A DNA stretch of 37,051 bases from Balneolales bacterium (GCA_030830725.1 JAURMN010000084.1:1-37051), one strand, 5' to 3'; shown: positions 27,233-36,436, counted from the stretch's first letter. The notes: a model not told the origin generated them from the letters alone. Made by a program: numbers and translations.

Positions 27233-27260
27233 GGATGAGGATTATTTCATCCGCTTTTTT
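27233..27260 (+). terminator. Rho-independent terminator after the bamA-skp run
   Basis: GGATGA (27233-27238) and TCATCC (27247-27252) form a 6-bp stem with an 8-base loop, followed by GC and six Ts. It lies just after skp copy 3 and overlaps the last codons of the convergent VWA gene. The stem is short, so strength is uncertain. Confidence 0.5.
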
Positions 27261-28351
27261 CGATTGCGGATGAAGTCTTCAAATACATATCCACCCAGAT
27301 TAGATAAATCGGCATAATATGCCCGTCCCTTATTGGCCTCAGTGAGGTCGCGGACGAAGTTCTGAAGATAGGGGTCCCGCGCAATCATGAAGGTGGTAAT
27401 CTCGATCTTGGATCTACGACAAGTGACAGCCTCATCAAGGACACGATTCACAATTTTTCGGTCCAGCCCATAGGAGTTTTTATACAATCGATCTCCCTCA
27501 AACATGCAGGAGGGTTTACCATCTGTGATCATGAAGATCTGACGATTGGTGAATTTTTTTCTTTCCAACAGATGTCGAGCCACTTGGAGTCCGTGTAACG
27601 TGTTGGTATGGTAAGGGCCTACTTTAAGCCAGGGAAGATCCGCGACATCGATTTTCCACGCCTCATCCCCGAATGCAACTATATCCAGGGTATCATTGGC
27701 ATATTGATTTTTAATCAGTTCAGACAGTGCCATGGCTACTTTTTTAGCCGGAGTAATCCGATCCTCTCCATATAAGATCATAGAATGGCTAAGATCGATT
27801 AATAGTACCGTGGCGGTAGAGGTCTGATAATCCTGTTCAAATACTTCCAGGTCCTCTTCATGTAACGACATAGAGTCGAGGGAACTGTGACGAAGCATAT
27901 TTCGAAGTGTTCCGGATGGGTCAATTTGACTTAATTCTTCACCCGGGTTCCAAGGGCGCGTTTCCGGTTGTGTTTCAATTCCCTTTCCGATCTGACTTGT
28001 TTTGTGGGTTCCGGGCGCTCCCTTTTTTAAATTTTTAAAGATCTCTTCCAAAGCCCGTTTACGAATACTCTGTCCGGTCTTGGAAGTAGGCTGCATGACC
28101 TGCCGTACCTCGTCAAATCGAATATATCCTCGTTCTTGTAACTGTTCGATAAACTCCCCGATGGACATCGGGGAATCTAAATCTTGCGTCAGATTGTATT
28201 CTTTGTCCAGCTCGGTAAGCCAACGAAGAGCCTGAGACACATCTCCTCCTGAAATCGAAACCAATTGTTGAAAGAGGTCATAAAGTGTATCAAAGGCTGA
28301 ATCTTTAGCCTTTAAGGAATCCGGATCGAGATGGTGATACAAAAAATGCAT
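27242..28351 (-). CDS. von Willebrand factor A domain protein
   Basis: Cytosolic protein of 369 residues with a C-terminal VWA domain. The metal-ion-dependent adhesion site is complete: 'LLIDLSHSM' (DxSxS from D186), a Thr in 'YHTNTLHGLQVA', and 'ITDGKPS'. The N-terminal half is helical with no domain I recognise. The ending 'GRAYYADLSNLGGYVFEDFIRNRKK' matches VWA proteins usually encoded beside a MoxR/magnesium-chelatase-type AAA+ ATPase. No such ATPase is next to it here: the neighbours are skp (convergent) and rnhB (divergent). Its function is therefore unclear; a metal-chelatase or chaperone-like complex is the family precedent. The ATG is 30 bp from the divergent rnhB ATG, so promoters must overlap the coding starts. 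Confidence 0.88.
   Translation of the reverse strand: MHFLYHHLDPDSLKAKDSAFDTLYDLFQQLVSISGGDVSQALRWLTELDKEYNLTQDLDSPMSIGEFIEQLQERGYIRFDEVRQVMQPTSKTGQSIRKRALEEIFKNLKKGAPGTHKTSQIGKGIETQPETRPWNPGEELSQIDPSGTLRNMLRHSSLDSMSLHEEDLEVFEQDYQTSTATVLLIDLSHSMILYGEDRITPAKKVAMALSELIKNQYANDTLDIVAFGDEAWKIDVADLPWLKVGPYHTNTLHGLQVARHLLERKKFTNRQIFMITDGKPSCMFEGDRLYKNSYGLDRKIVNRVLDEAVTCRRSKIEITTFMIARDPYLQNFVRDLTEANKGRAYYADLSNLGGYVFEDFIRNRKKRMK
27247..27273. repeat. Alternative perfect 8-bp hairpin at the skp/VWA boundary
   Basis: TCATCCGC (27247-27254) and GCGGATGA (27266-27273) are perfect inverted copies around an 11-base loop that includes the six Ts. The left arm is also the right arm of the terminator hairpin, so the two structures exclude each other in RNA. 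It lies in the last codons of the VWA gene. Confidence 0.5.
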
Positions 28352-28381
28352 AGATTATTCGCTGAATTAAAGCATTATAAC

Positions 28382-29005
28382 ATGGCAAAAACCCCGAAAA
28401 TTCCCATCATCGATACCCTCTCTATAGAAAAAAAACTTTGGGACGAGGGGTTCAATCGTATCATGGGACTGGATGAAGTGGGCAGAGGGTGTTTGTCAGG
28501 CCCAGTAGTAGCAGCAGGAGTGATCTTCGCTCCGGGTTACTCCGTTCCCGAGATAACCGATTCAAAAGTATTAAACGCTTCAAAAAGGGAGGAGTTGAAC
28601 CTTCAGATCAAGGAAGAAGCACTCTATTGGACTATTCAAGAATCTTCCGTTTCTGAAATAGATCAGTTCAATATACTTAATGCTTCATTATTGGCTATGG
28701 AGCGATGTGAAATGGCTAAGGGTGCTGATCCAGATTTCTTATTAATTGACGGGAACCGTTACAAAGGTACGTTTCGACCGCATTCCTGTGTGATCAAAGG
28801 CGATTTGTATTCTCAATCGATTGCTGCTGCATCGATCCTGGCAAAAGTCTATCGGGATCAATGTATGCTCGCACTTCATGAAGCCTATCCTCAGTACGGC
28901 TGGGATCATAATAAAGGATATGCCACAGTGGACCATTATAAGGGGCTAAAAGAGTATGGTCCGACAGACTGGCATCGAAGAACTTTTAAACTTGTGAAAG
29001 AGTAA
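28382..29005 (+). CDS. rnhB: Ribonuclease HII
   Basis: Removes ribonucleotides from DNA and RNA primers from RNA-DNA hybrids. From the ATG at 28382 it has 207 residues with the active-site 'GLDEVGRGCLSGPVVAAGVIF' (D31-E32), 'LIDGNRYKG' and 'IAAASILAKVYRDQCM'. The ORF track start (28331) would overlap the divergent VWA gene and adds 17 residues with no family counterpart, so I chose the later ATG. The gene stands alone on this strand and converges with rodA. Confidence 0.96.
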   Translation: MAKTPKIPIIDTLSIEKKLWDEGFNRIMGLDEVGRGCLSGPVVAAGVIFAPGYSVPEITDSKVLNASKREELNLQIKEEALYWTIQESSVSEIDQFNILNASLLAMERCEMAKGADPDFLLIDGNRYKGTFRPHSCVIKGDLYSQSIAAASILAKVYRDQCMLALHEAYPQYGWDHNKGYATVDHYKGLKEYGPTDWHRRTFKLVKE

Positions 29006-29060
29006 GGGTTGAGGAAGGTGCTATTGTCTCTGAAAAGGGCATTTAACCGAGGAGGAAGAG

Positions 29061-29093
29061 ATACCGTAAGCGATTCGAATTATTTACCGGTAT
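29061..29093. repeat. Imperfect inverted repeat between rnhB and rodA
   Basis: ATACCGTAA (29061-29069) and TTTACCGGTAT (29083-29093) can pair with one bulged base around a 13-base loop. It sits between two convergent genes and overlaps the rodA stop codon. No T-run follows on either strand, so termination is only a guess. Confidence 0.3.
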
Positions 29094-30334
29094 ATCGAGA
29101 AAGATCGTTCGTATAAATTCAGATTTAAAACGATTCCAATCAGTAACGAGTTTACCAAAAAGGATGATCCACCATAACTCACGAAGGGGAGAGGTATTCC
29201 GATCACCGGTAACAGGCCCATTGCACTTCCAATGTTGATCAGAAAATGAATAAAGAATACGCTCAGTATCCCAATCATGACAAGTTGTGCGAACGGATGA
29301 TTATGAGATGTGGCCATCGATACCAGGTTGAGAAATAAAAGAAAAAAGAGAGTTATCACCATACCGGACCCTAAAAATCCAAACTCTTCCCCGATCACAC
29401 AAAAGATAAAATCAGTCCATTGTTCCGGAAGAAAACGAAGTTGAGTCTGAGTTCCTTGCATAAATCCTTTTCCGGTAATCCCGCCTGAGCCTATGGCGGT
29501 TTTAGCCTGTAGAACATTCCAGCCCGCTCCCTGAGGGTCACTTTCGGGATTAATAAAGGCTTCTATCCGTGCTTTTTGGTGAGGTCGAAGTACGTGTTCC
29601 ATGCCCACCTCGACTGCAATAATGACAATGATTCCGATGATCAGACCAATCCAGACCATCCGTTTCTCCCGTTGTAAGAAGAAAAAGAGAATCAAAAACA
29701 GAAACAGAGTAACCAGACCTGCAGTAATATTGAAGAGTGACATATACCCAACCAAGACAGCTAAAACGATAAGTAAAGTCAGTGTATTGGGTAGCCCCGA
29801 CCAATAGAGCATAAACGGAAGAACACCTACAAAAATCAACGCTGTACCCGTGTCATTCTGTAGGAGTAACAACCCGATCGGAATGATGAAAAGGGCAGTT
29901 ACAGTAAGAGAATGACGTAAATTACTGGCAGATACATTTCGCTGACTCGTCAGATAATTGGCCGCTGCAAGTAGCGTGGTGACTTTCATCAATTCGCTCA
30001 TCTGGAAATTGATCCCGCCGATCCGAAGCCAGCTCCTTGCTCCATTTACCTCCACTCCGAAAAAGAGCGTGAAAATCATCAGGATGAGAGTGACGCCATA
30101 GAAGAGATAAGCTCCGTCTTCAAAAAATCGTGGGCTGATAAATTGAACGATAAATATTAAAGCGATGGAAATCGCCACGAAAACTACCTGTTTGTCAAAA
30201 TTTTGTTGAATGGAAGCGGGTAGGAATTGAGATACAGGTCCCTGTGTAGCGCTATATATAGCGACTAAACCAATTACAGTAAGGGAAGCCCACAAAAAAA
30301 CCAATGACCATCTAAACTCTTTGATATTAAACAT
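29084..30334 (-). CDS. rodA: Rod-shape peptidoglycan polymerase RodA
   Basis: SEDS-family glycosyltransferase that polymerises lipid II during cell elongation in complex with PBP2. The 416-residue protein is almost entirely membrane helices (about ten). Family signatures are visible: 'ARSWLRIGGINFQMSELMK', 'LLQNDTGTALIFVGVLPFM', 'EEFGFLGSGMVI' and the near-invariant 'GIPLPFVSYGGSSFLVNSL' close to the C-terminus. It is the last gene of the mre run; only one base separates its start from the mrdA stop, implying coupled translation. The RodA rather than FtsW assignment rests on this context plus the sequence. Confidence 0.96.
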   Translation of the reverse strand: MFNIKEFRWSLVFLWASLTVIGLVAIYSATQGPVSQFLPASIQQNFDKQVVFVAISIALIFIVQFISPRFFEDGAYLFYGVTLILMIFTLFFGVEVNGARSWLRIGGINFQMSELMKVTTLLAAANYLTSQRNVSASNLRHSLTVTALFIIPIGLLLLQNDTGTALIFVGVLPFMLYWSGLPNTLTLLIVLAVLVGYMSLFNITAGLVTLFLFLILFFFLQREKRMVWIGLIIGIIVIIAVEVGMEHVLRPHQKARIEAFINPESDPQGAGWNVLQAKTAIGSGGITGKGFMQGTQTQLRFLPEQWTDFIFCVIGEEFGFLGSGMVITLFFLLFLNLVSMATSHNHPFAQLVMIGILSVFFIHFLINIGSAMGLLPVIGIPLPFVSYGGSSFLVNSLLIGIVLNLNLYERSFSIYR

Positions 30335-30335
30335 G

Positions 30336-32165
30336 TTACTCGACCTCCTCTGATTTTACTGGAGGGGGAACATACGTTTTAAGATGCTGAAGAACGTGAG
30401 GACGTGTTGTTTCACCTTTGAGATAATACTCGATTAACAAAGAGCCCACCGGCCCAGCAGATACGGATCCAAATCCCCCATTTTCCATGAGGACGGCAAC
30501 CACAATTTGCGGATCTTCTACCGGGGCAAAGGCCGTAAACCAACCATGATCTTGCCCGGTTGGGTTTTGAGCGGTTCCTGTTTTTCCTGCTACGGCAATC
30601 TCAGGAATCCGCAATAAATATCGGGCATTCCCCTGTTCAATCACAGCTTGCATACCTTCGATAACCGGTGTCAAATATTTGGGTTTAAGCCATTCAATTT
30701 TGACAGGATCCGGGGTCTGATTCTGCCACTGTGTTTCATTGACGCGTATAAACTTAACAACATGGGGTTCAACACGATACCCACCATTTGCAATTACTGA
30801 AATCGCTCTGGCCAACTGAAGAGGTGAAACCGAAAAGAGGCCTTGACCTACACCGAGGTTGATTAGATCCCCGATACCCCATCTTCTGGCTCCAAATGTA
30901 CGATTCATGACCAGTGAATCCGGGACGACACCCTGCACTTCAGCTGGTAAATCGACTCCTGTTCTTACCCCTAATCCAAAATCTCGCATATACCCTGCCC
31001 ATTCATTCAAGCGTCTGGAAGTTGCAATCTGATCCATCATCGCGAAGTAGTAGGTATTACTGGAAAATTGAATCGATTTTTTTAAATCATAATCCCCAGG
31101 AGGAGCAAGATCCCGGTATTGTCGACCCCGAATATAAACTCCTGGATTGTACATCATTTTGTACGGATCAATCAACCCCATCTGTTGTCCTATAATACCC
31201 ATTAGGGGTTTAACCGTAGAGCCGGGAGGCTGACGCGAGGATACCGCACGATTAAAGAGAGGTGTTAAGGTGTCGCGATTGATTTCAGTCCAATAGGTTT
31301 GGTTAATTCTGCCGGCTAGTTCAGTAAGATCATATTGTGGGGCACTGACTAGAGCCAAAATTTCACCGCTTTTTGGATTCATGGCCACGGCAGCCCCCTT
31401 TTTTCCTTCCATAAGCCGTTCCAGAAATCCTTGAAGTTCGGCATCGATGGTCACAATCAAGTCCGCTCCGTGTTTCGGAAGTAGAGAGGAGCTTCCTGTA
31501 CTAAAAGTGCTCAGGGACTGACCTAAGGCATTTACCCGAATCATCTCAAGCCCAGGTGTACCTCTCAGTTCTACTTCATACGTCGTTTCAATGCCACTTT
31601 TCCCAACTTTGTCACCGGGGCGAAGTTGTGGATCTGTCATTAATTCTTGAGGACTAGCCTCTCGTAAGTATCCAATCGTATGGGCTGCCAGGATTCCAGA
31701 CGGGTAATTACGTTTGGATTCAATTTGATATCCAATTCCGGGTAATTGCCAGCTATTCTCTTCGATAAGTGAGAATTGATCGAAATTGATCTCTTTTATC
31801 AGTCGTGACGGTCGATGCCAGGAATATTTTTTGGCAGCGTCAACTCCATCCCTTATTTCCTGTTCTGGAATCGATAAGAGCTCCGATAAAAGTCCGATTT
31901 TGAGAGTGTCAAAATTTATCGGGGTAATCGAAATGGTGAAAATCGGCTCATTTTCTACGAGAATGACACCATTACGATCATAAATGAGACCCCTTGGAGC
32001 TGTAACCGGAATTTGTCGAAGCGAGTTTTTTTCACTGATTGGCGAGTAGGTCTCATATTCCATGATCTGGAGATAAATCAGCCTTCCCATAAACACGACC
32101 CAGATCAACAGAATAACACTGACTAAGCTGATTTGTTTGACCTGTAAACGTTGATCCAGTTTCAT
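30336..32165 (-). CDS. mrdA: Penicillin-binding protein 2 (elongation transpeptidase)
   Basis: Class B PBP that cross-links peptidoglycan in the elongasome. An N-terminal membrane helix ('ISLVSVILLIWVVFMGRLIYL') and the pedestal/dimerisation domain ('TAPRGLIYDRNGVILVENEP') precede the transpeptidase domain. Its three motifs are intact: SxxK in 'PPGSTVKPLMG' (active-site S316), SxN in 'QFSSNTYYFAMMD', and KTG in 'VAGKTGTAQNP'. The 609-residue length is normal. The gene is 32 bp downstream of mreD and one base upstream of rodA. A target for beta-lactams by family knowledge. Confidence 0.96.
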   Translation of the reverse strand: MKLDQRLQVKQISLVSVILLIWVVFMGRLIYLQIMEYETYSPISEKNSLRQIPVTAPRGLIYDRNGVILVENEPIFTISITPINFDTLKIGLLSELLSIPEQEIRDGVDAAKKYSWHRPSRLIKEINFDQFSLIEENSWQLPGIGYQIESKRNYPSGILAAHTIGYLREASPQELMTDPQLRPGDKVGKSGIETTYEVELRGTPGLEMIRVNALGQSLSTFSTGSSSLLPKHGADLIVTIDAELQGFLERLMEGKKGAAVAMNPKSGEILALVSAPQYDLTELAGRINQTYWTEINRDTLTPLFNRAVSSRQPPGSTVKPLMGIIGQQMGLIDPYKMMYNPGVYIRGRQYRDLAPPGDYDLKKSIQFSSNTYYFAMMDQIATSRRLNEWAGYMRDFGLGVRTGVDLPAEVQGVVPDSLVMNRTFGARRWGIGDLINLGVGQGLFSVSPLQLARAISVIANGGYRVEPHVVKFIRVNETQWQNQTPDPVKIEWLKPKYLTPVIEGMQAVIEQGNARYLLRIPEIAVAGKTGTAQNPTGQDHGWFTAFAPVEDPQIVVAVLMENGGFGSVSAGPVGSLLIEYYLKGETTRPHVLQHLKTYVPPPVKSEEVE

Positions 32166-32197
32166 CGTCCCCTCATGTATTGACCCTTTTCATTCTC

Positions 32198-32671
32198 TTA
32201 GGTTTTCCAAAGGGTATCGAAGAGACTTCCTAAAAGAGCCGTATAGAGGGTACCCAGGACCAAATTACCAAAGGTAAAGGATGGTACTTGATATGCGCTG
32301 GCTATTCCGGCAAGTGCAAGAAAAATCACATATTTGACGAGTACTAAAGTGGAAAGTAATAGGAATACCTGCCAATAAATTAGTCTTCTGCTACCAAAAT
32401 TTTGGATTAGTTCGTGCCCAACTAAAATGAGAAGGGTGTTGGAAAACATGTGTAGTCCCCAAAGATCGAGTATGGCATCTAGTAAAAAACTACTTACAAA
32501 ACCGGCAAATAACGTCTGAAATTTTGAGTAACGGGTAGAAATCCAGATGACATAGACCACGATTAAATCAGGTCTGCTTCCAAAGACTGGAAGATGTTGA
32601 AAAATCAGCAGCTGAATAAGTAACAAACCAACTCCAATAAGACCGTCGCGTAATTGAAATGAATTATTCAA
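32198..32671 (-). CDS. mreD: Rod-shape-determining protein MreD
   Basis: Small inner-membrane protein of the elongasome, with about five membrane helices and little sequence conservation. Identification rests on its position between mreC and mrdA and on the hydrophobic pattern ('LIGVGLLLIQLLIFQHLPVFG', 'PDLIVVYVIWIS', 'FAGFVSSFLLDAI'). The ORF track start at 32734 would overlap mreC by 71 bp. I chose the in-frame TTG at 32671, which follows AGGAGA by six bases and overlaps the mreC stop by 8 bp, giving 157 residues. No ATG exists in the N-terminal region of the conserved part. Confidence 0.9.
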   Translation of the reverse strand: MNNSFQLRDGLIGVGLLLIQLLIFQHLPVFGSRPDLIVVYVIWISTRYSKFQTLFAGFVSSFLLDAILDLWGLHMFSNTLLILVGHELIQNFGSRRLIYWQVFLLLSTLVLVKYVIFLALAGIASAYQVPSFTFGNLVLGTLYTALLGSLFDTLWKT

Positions 32672-33506
32672 AAAGATTCTCCTGCTGAGTAAAGAGATCC
32701 ACGATTTCTGGATCCGGACTGAAGAGGATGACAAAGGACTCTGATATTCTCGTGAGTTGGACGTAGGGATCGACGATTAACTCCCAGGTATCTCGCACTT
32801 CCGATTCTCTGATTTCAACAATGGTCCCGATGGGAATACCATGCGGATACTGAATACTCGAACCTGATGTAACCACTCGTTGTCCTACTTCAACCGGAAT
32901 CGTTTTGGGAACAAACTCCATTAAGAGCAGATCATTATCCTCTGACGCCCACTTCAGAATTCCAAATGCTCTCGATTCTTCAATCCGACCACTCACACGA
33001 TAAAGAGCGTTTTTGAAGGGCATTACCTGGGAGTAGTGATTACCAGTCAGAATCACTTGACCAACCAATCCTTCGGGGTGAACAACCGGCATTCCTCTTT
33101 CAACGCCGTCCGCTTCACCCGCCTGGATGGTGATAAAATTATTCAGGCTGTTTAGTTCTTTGGCAATAATACGAGCCGGAGTCAATTCATACTCACTCTG
33201 AGTTGAGAAGTCGAGTAACTCTCTTAGAATCTGGTTCTCCTGTTCCGCGGATCGTAGTTTGCTCAACTCGTCCTGCAACAGAACATTTTGGCGGCTTAAA
33301 ATTTCATTAGAGGTAATCGTTTGACGATAAACCCGAATTGCGGAAAGGGGGCGTTCCAGGCTACTGATGAACACCATTGTAATTTGTCTTACGCTCTCTA
33401 ATCCACCTGAATAACGATTCACCATCAAAAGCAATGAAATCAGTAGAAAAAGCGCTCCAAGGATGGCAACACGGGCTTCCAGAATCCGACCTTGGCCTGA
33501 TTTCAT
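32664..33506 (-). CDS. mreC: Rod-shape-determining protein MreC
   Basis: Periplasmic scaffold of the elongasome, anchored by one N-terminal membrane helix ('VAILGALFLLISLLLMVNR'). A coiled coil follows (about 60-95, 'LQDELSKLRSAEQENQILRELL'), then the beta-rich domain ('ARIIAKELNSLNNFITIQAG', 'GMPVVHPEGLVGQVI', 'GIPIGTIVEIRES'). The 280-residue length fits the family. It lies 21 bp downstream of mreB and its end overlaps mreD. A Shine-Dalgarno sequence for mreD is embedded in its last codons. Confidence 0.95.
   Translation of the reverse strand: MKSGQGRILEARVAILGALFLLISLLLMVNRYSGGLESVRQITMVFISSLERPLSAIRVYRQTITSNEILSRQNVLLQDELSKLRSAEQENQILRELLDFSTQSEYELTPARIIAKELNSLNNFITIQAGEADGVERGMPVVHPEGLVGQVILTGNHYSQVMPFKNALYRVSGRIEESRAFGILKWASEDNDLLLMEFVPKTIPVEVGQRVVTSGSSIQYPHGIPIGTIVEIRESEVRDTWELIVDPYVQLTRISESFVILFSPDPEIVDLFTQQENLFE
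32678..32683 (-). promoter_or_regulatory. mreD: Ribosome binding site for mreD inside mreC
   Basis: On the minus strand AGGAGA lies six bases before the TTG at 32671. It is one of the few strong Shine-Dalgarno sequences in the window and supports the non-ATG start of mreD. Confidence 0.55.
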
Positions 33507-33527
33507 GAGATGTTTTGTGGTTTTCGA

Positions 33528-34610
33528 TTAGGAAATCACGTTTCTGTAGTAGTCGATATTTTCGAGAATGGTTCCGGTACCTCGAACAACCGCCGTCAGC
33601 GGATCTTCGGCTACGTGAACAGGCAGTTCAGTGGCTTCCATAATTCGCTTATCAAGGTTTTTTAGGAGTGCGCCACCACCGGTCAGCATTATCCCTCGAT
33701 CCAAAATATCAGAGGAAAGTTCTGGAGGAGTCTGTTCCAAAGCCTTGGAAATCGCCTCGAGTATCGTATTTACGGATTCTGCTAGCGCCTCTCGAATTTC
33801 TACCGAATTAATGCTTCTCGTTTTTGGAACACCGTTTACAAGGTCACGCCCTTTGATTGTGATTTCGATTTCTTCATCCAGTTCAGCTGCTGAACCTACT
33901 TCACATTTCACCTTCTCTGCTGTACGTTCCCCAATCAACAGGTTGTGAACACGACGAAAATAGTTAATGATATCTTCATTTAATTCATCTCCTCCCAAAC
34001 GAACCGACTGTGCATAGACAATCCCTGAAAGGGCAATCACGGCAATTTCGGTAGTTCCACCACCGATATCCACAATCATGCTTCCAACCGGTTCGTGAAC
34101 ATTTAATCCGATTCCAATAGCCGCCGCCATGGGTTCATCCACCAGGTACACTTCTTTTGCCCCGGCATGTTCTGCACTGTCACGAACAGCACGTCGCTCA
34201 ACCTCTGTAATGCCACTAGGCACACAAACTACCATTTGACGAGTTGTGGAGTACCATTTCACCTTCACTTTCTTGATCATTCCCCGAATCATCATCTCTG
34301 CAACTTCGAAGTCAGCGATAACCCCGTCTCTTAGTGGGCGGATCGTACGAATGTCCTGATGTGTTTTTTCGTGCATTAACCGTGCCTCATGTCCAAGTGC
34401 AACAGGCTCATTGTCACGATTTAAGGCTACGATGGAGGGCTCATTCAAGACAATACCCTGATCACGGGCGTAGATCAATGTGTTTGCCGTACCCAAGTCA
34501 ATAGCAATATCGGTGTAGAGAAAATCGAGGACCCCTTTTTTTTGACTTGCTGAAGAATCCTTCGATCCAAAGGTTTGTTTTCCGAAAAACTGTTTAAAAA
34601 ATGGATTCAC
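33528..34610 (-). CDS. mreB: Rod-shape-determining protein MreB
   Basis: Actin-like ATPase whose membrane-bound filaments guide the elongation complex. Nucleotide-binding motifs are present: 'TDIAIDLGTANTLIY' (D38), 'SMIVDIGGGTTEIAVIALSG' and 'IMLTGGGALLKNLDKRI'; 'VVCVPSGITEVERRAV' and 'VYLVDEPMAAAIG' are also characteristic. The 360 residues include about 30 before the first strand, with an aromatic start ('NPFFKQFFGKQTFG') that could aid membrane contact. The start is GTG at 34610, since no ATG precedes the conserved region. It is the first of the five rod-shape genes, 113 bp downstream of purH. Confidence 0.97.
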   Translation of the reverse strand: MNPFFKQFFGKQTFGSKDSSASQKKGVLDFLYTDIAIDLGTANTLIYARDQGIVLNEPSIVALNRDNEPVALGHEARLMHEKTHQDIRTIRPLRDGVIADFEVAEMMIRGMIKKVKVKWYSTTRQMVVCVPSGITEVERRAVRDSAEHAGAKEVYLVDEPMAAAIGIGLNVHEPVGSMIVDIGGGTTEIAVIALSGIVYAQSVRLGGDELNEDIINYFRRVHNLLIGERTAEKVKCEVGSAAELDEEIEITIKGRDLVNGVPKTRSINSVEIREALAESVNTILEAISKALEQTPPELSSDILDRGIMLTGGGALLKNLDKRIMEATELPVHVAEDPLTAVVRGTGTILENIDYYRNVIS

Positions 34611-34634
34611 TTGTGTTGACCATTGAGTGATTCC

Positions 34635-34648
34635 CGCTCAGGAGAGCG
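34635..34648 (-). other. Small hairpin in the mreB leader
   Basis: CGCTC and GAGCG form a perfect 5-bp stem with a 4-base loop, 25-38 bases upstream of the mreB GTG. It may influence translation of mreB or stability of the processed mRNA. Stems this short also arise by chance. Confidence 0.3.
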
Positions 34649-34679
34649 TAAATCGTATGTTTATTAGAAGCTTTAATTG

Positions 34680-34685
34680 ATTATA
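34680..34685 (-). promoter_or_regulatory. mreB: Possible -10 element upstream of mreB
   Basis: The minus strand reads an exact TATAAT about 70 bases before the mreB start codon, in the 113-bp gap after purH. No convincing -35 or TTTG element lies at the right distance. An internal promoter for the mre genes is therefore only a suggestion. Confidence 0.22.
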
Positions 34686-34723
34686 ATGTACGAGAAATCT
34701 CGCTAAGCAGAAACAGGGGTATT

Positions 34724-36391
34724 TCAATGTCGGAAATGGCGTTTACCTGTAAAAAGCATCGCGATTCCATGCTCATTGGCAGCTTTTATGACTTCCTCGT
34801 CTCTCACACTGCCACCTGGTTGAATCACCGCTGTAGCACCCCGTTTTGCCGCTGCCAGCAACCCATCTGAAAAGGGAAAGAAGGCATCTGAAGCCACCAC
34901 CGAATTGAGTAACGAAAGAGATTCAGATTTCGCGTTCTCAGCAGCAATTTCAGTGCTTCTAATCCGACTGGTCTGACCTGTTCCAATTCCAAGGGTGCAT
35001 TCGTCACCGACAAATACAATGGCATTAGATTTCACGTGTTTCACGACACGCCAGGCAAACCAAAGATTTTTCCGTTCTTCCGCAGTGGGTTGTCGCTGGG
35101 TCACACAAATCAAGCTATCCGGGGTTTCGGTAATAAGATCTGACTGCTGAAGGAGTCTTCCTCCAAACATCGTGGTGCATTGCGATGGATTATCCGGCCA
35201 TTGATTAATACGAACCAACCTGCGATTTTTTTTCTGCATCAACAGCGCTTCTGCCTCAGGAGTGAAGGAGGGAGCCGCTACGATTTCACTGAAAATTTCA
35301 TCAAGTTCCTGAGCGGTTTGGAGGTCAAGCTCGGTATTCGCAACAATCACTCCGCCAAAGGGTGAAGTGCGATCCGTCGCGAAAGCTTTTTTCCAAGATT
35401 CAATCAATGAATCGGCTGTTGCAACCCCACAGGGAACCGTATGCTTGAGTATGGCAAGTGTTGGGTTTTCTGCTTTAAAATCAGACATCAGCCGAAGAGC
35501 GGCATCCAGGTCCAGATAATTGTTATAACTAAGCTCCTTGCCATGAAAACAATCGATGTAGGCCTCAGGTTTTCCTACAACAGCCGCAACCTGATGAGGA
35601 TTTTCACCATATCGAAGCCATTGTACCTTCTTTTCTGCCTGTTGGGATTGATCTGCGGCTAAAAGCTTTTCTTTTGCAATAGATTCTATTATGTCCGGAG
35701 AGTTTGGATCGTGCAGAGATGTACCTGATGCAGATACAGCGTTTTCTAATGCTCTTGCCAAAGAGTCCTGGATGGCCTGATCATAAACGGCCGTGTGGTG
35801 AAAGGCCGCCTGGGCAAGCTGAACCCTGGTAAGGAAGGATAATCCACCAGTTTCGCGGATTTCCTCCATGCATGTCGCATATTGATCGGGGTGACTCAAT
35901 ACTGCTTTGTAAATCATATTTTTAGCAGCAGCACGAATCATTGAGGGGCCTCCAATGTCAATGTATTCGATCGCATCTTCCAATGCTAAAACAGACCCTG
36001 ATTCAGAAGTTGACTCTTCGCCTGGAATGGAGACGTTTTTCCCAGCAACAACATCTAAAAACGGATATAAATTGACCACGATGAGATCAAATGGTTTGGC
36101 CTGGATGCTGTCCAGAGCCTGCTGATCTTCCTTCAAGTCGGAACGCTCAAGAATTCCGGCATGAATCAGGGGATGGAGTGTTTTGACCCGTCCATCCATC
36201 ATCTCAGGAAACCCGGTGATCTCCGAAACATCTGTGACCGGGATGCCGGCTTCTCGAATCTTTTTTGCTGTACCACCCGTTGAAACAATCTCAACTTGGT
36301 GTTGATGAAGAAAAGTGATCAATTCATGTAGTCCCTTTTTATCTGAGACCGAAATTAGTGCACGACGAACAGGTAAAACAGGATAACTCAT
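34724..36391 (-). CDS. purH: Bifunctional AICAR transformylase / IMP cyclohydrolase
   Basis: Catalyses the last two steps of purine synthesis, AICAR to FAICAR to IMP. The N-terminal MGS-like cyclohydrolase domain is seen in '[18 protein letters not shown]', '[19 protein letters not shown]' and '[18 protein letters not shown]'. The transformylase domain has '[12 protein letters not shown]', '[19 protein letters not shown]', '[14 protein letters not shown]' and '[10 protein letters not shown]'. At 555 residues it is longer than the usual ~510-530. One insert of about 20 residues ('[18 protein letters not shown]') lies in the cyclohydrolase domain and another Ser/Glu-rich stretch lies between the domains. 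It is 45 bp downstream of purN and upstream of mreB, a linkage also known to me from Bacteroidota. Confidence 0.97.
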   Translation of the reverse strand: MSYPVLPVRRALISVSDKKGLHELITFLHQHQVEIVSTGGTAKKIREAGIPVTDVSEITGFPEMMDGRVKTLHPLIHAGILERSDLKEDQQALDSIQAKPFDLIVVNLYPFLDVVAGKNVSIPGEESTSESGSVLALEDAIEYIDIGGPSMIRAAAKNMIYKAVLSHPDQYATCMEEIRETGGLSFLTRVQLAQAAFHHTAVYDQAIQDSLARALENAVSASGTSLHDPNSPDIIESIAKEKLLAADQSQQAEKKVQWLRYGENPHQVAAVVGKPEAYIDCFHGKELSYNNYLDLDAALRLMSDFKAENPTLAILKHTVPCGVATADSLIESWKKAFATDRTSPFGGVIVANTELDLQTAQELDEIFSEIVAAPSFTPEAEALLMQKKNRRLVRINQWPDNPSQCTTMFGGRLLQQSDLITETPDSLICVTQRQPTAEERKNLWFAWRVVKHVKSNAIVFVGDECTLGIGTGQTSRIRSTEIAAENAKSESLSLLNSVVASDAFFPFSDGLLAAAKRGATAVIQPGGSVRDEEVIKAANEHGIAMLFTGKRHFRH

Positions 36392-36436
36392 GAATAAGGG
36401 TTTTAGGAAGGATTATCAGGACTAGTGTAATTCGTT

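Noticed and set aside
28331-28381. Early start of rnhB overlapping the divergent VWA gene
   Set aside because: The extra residues do not belong to the RNase HII family and would create a head-to-head coding overlap.
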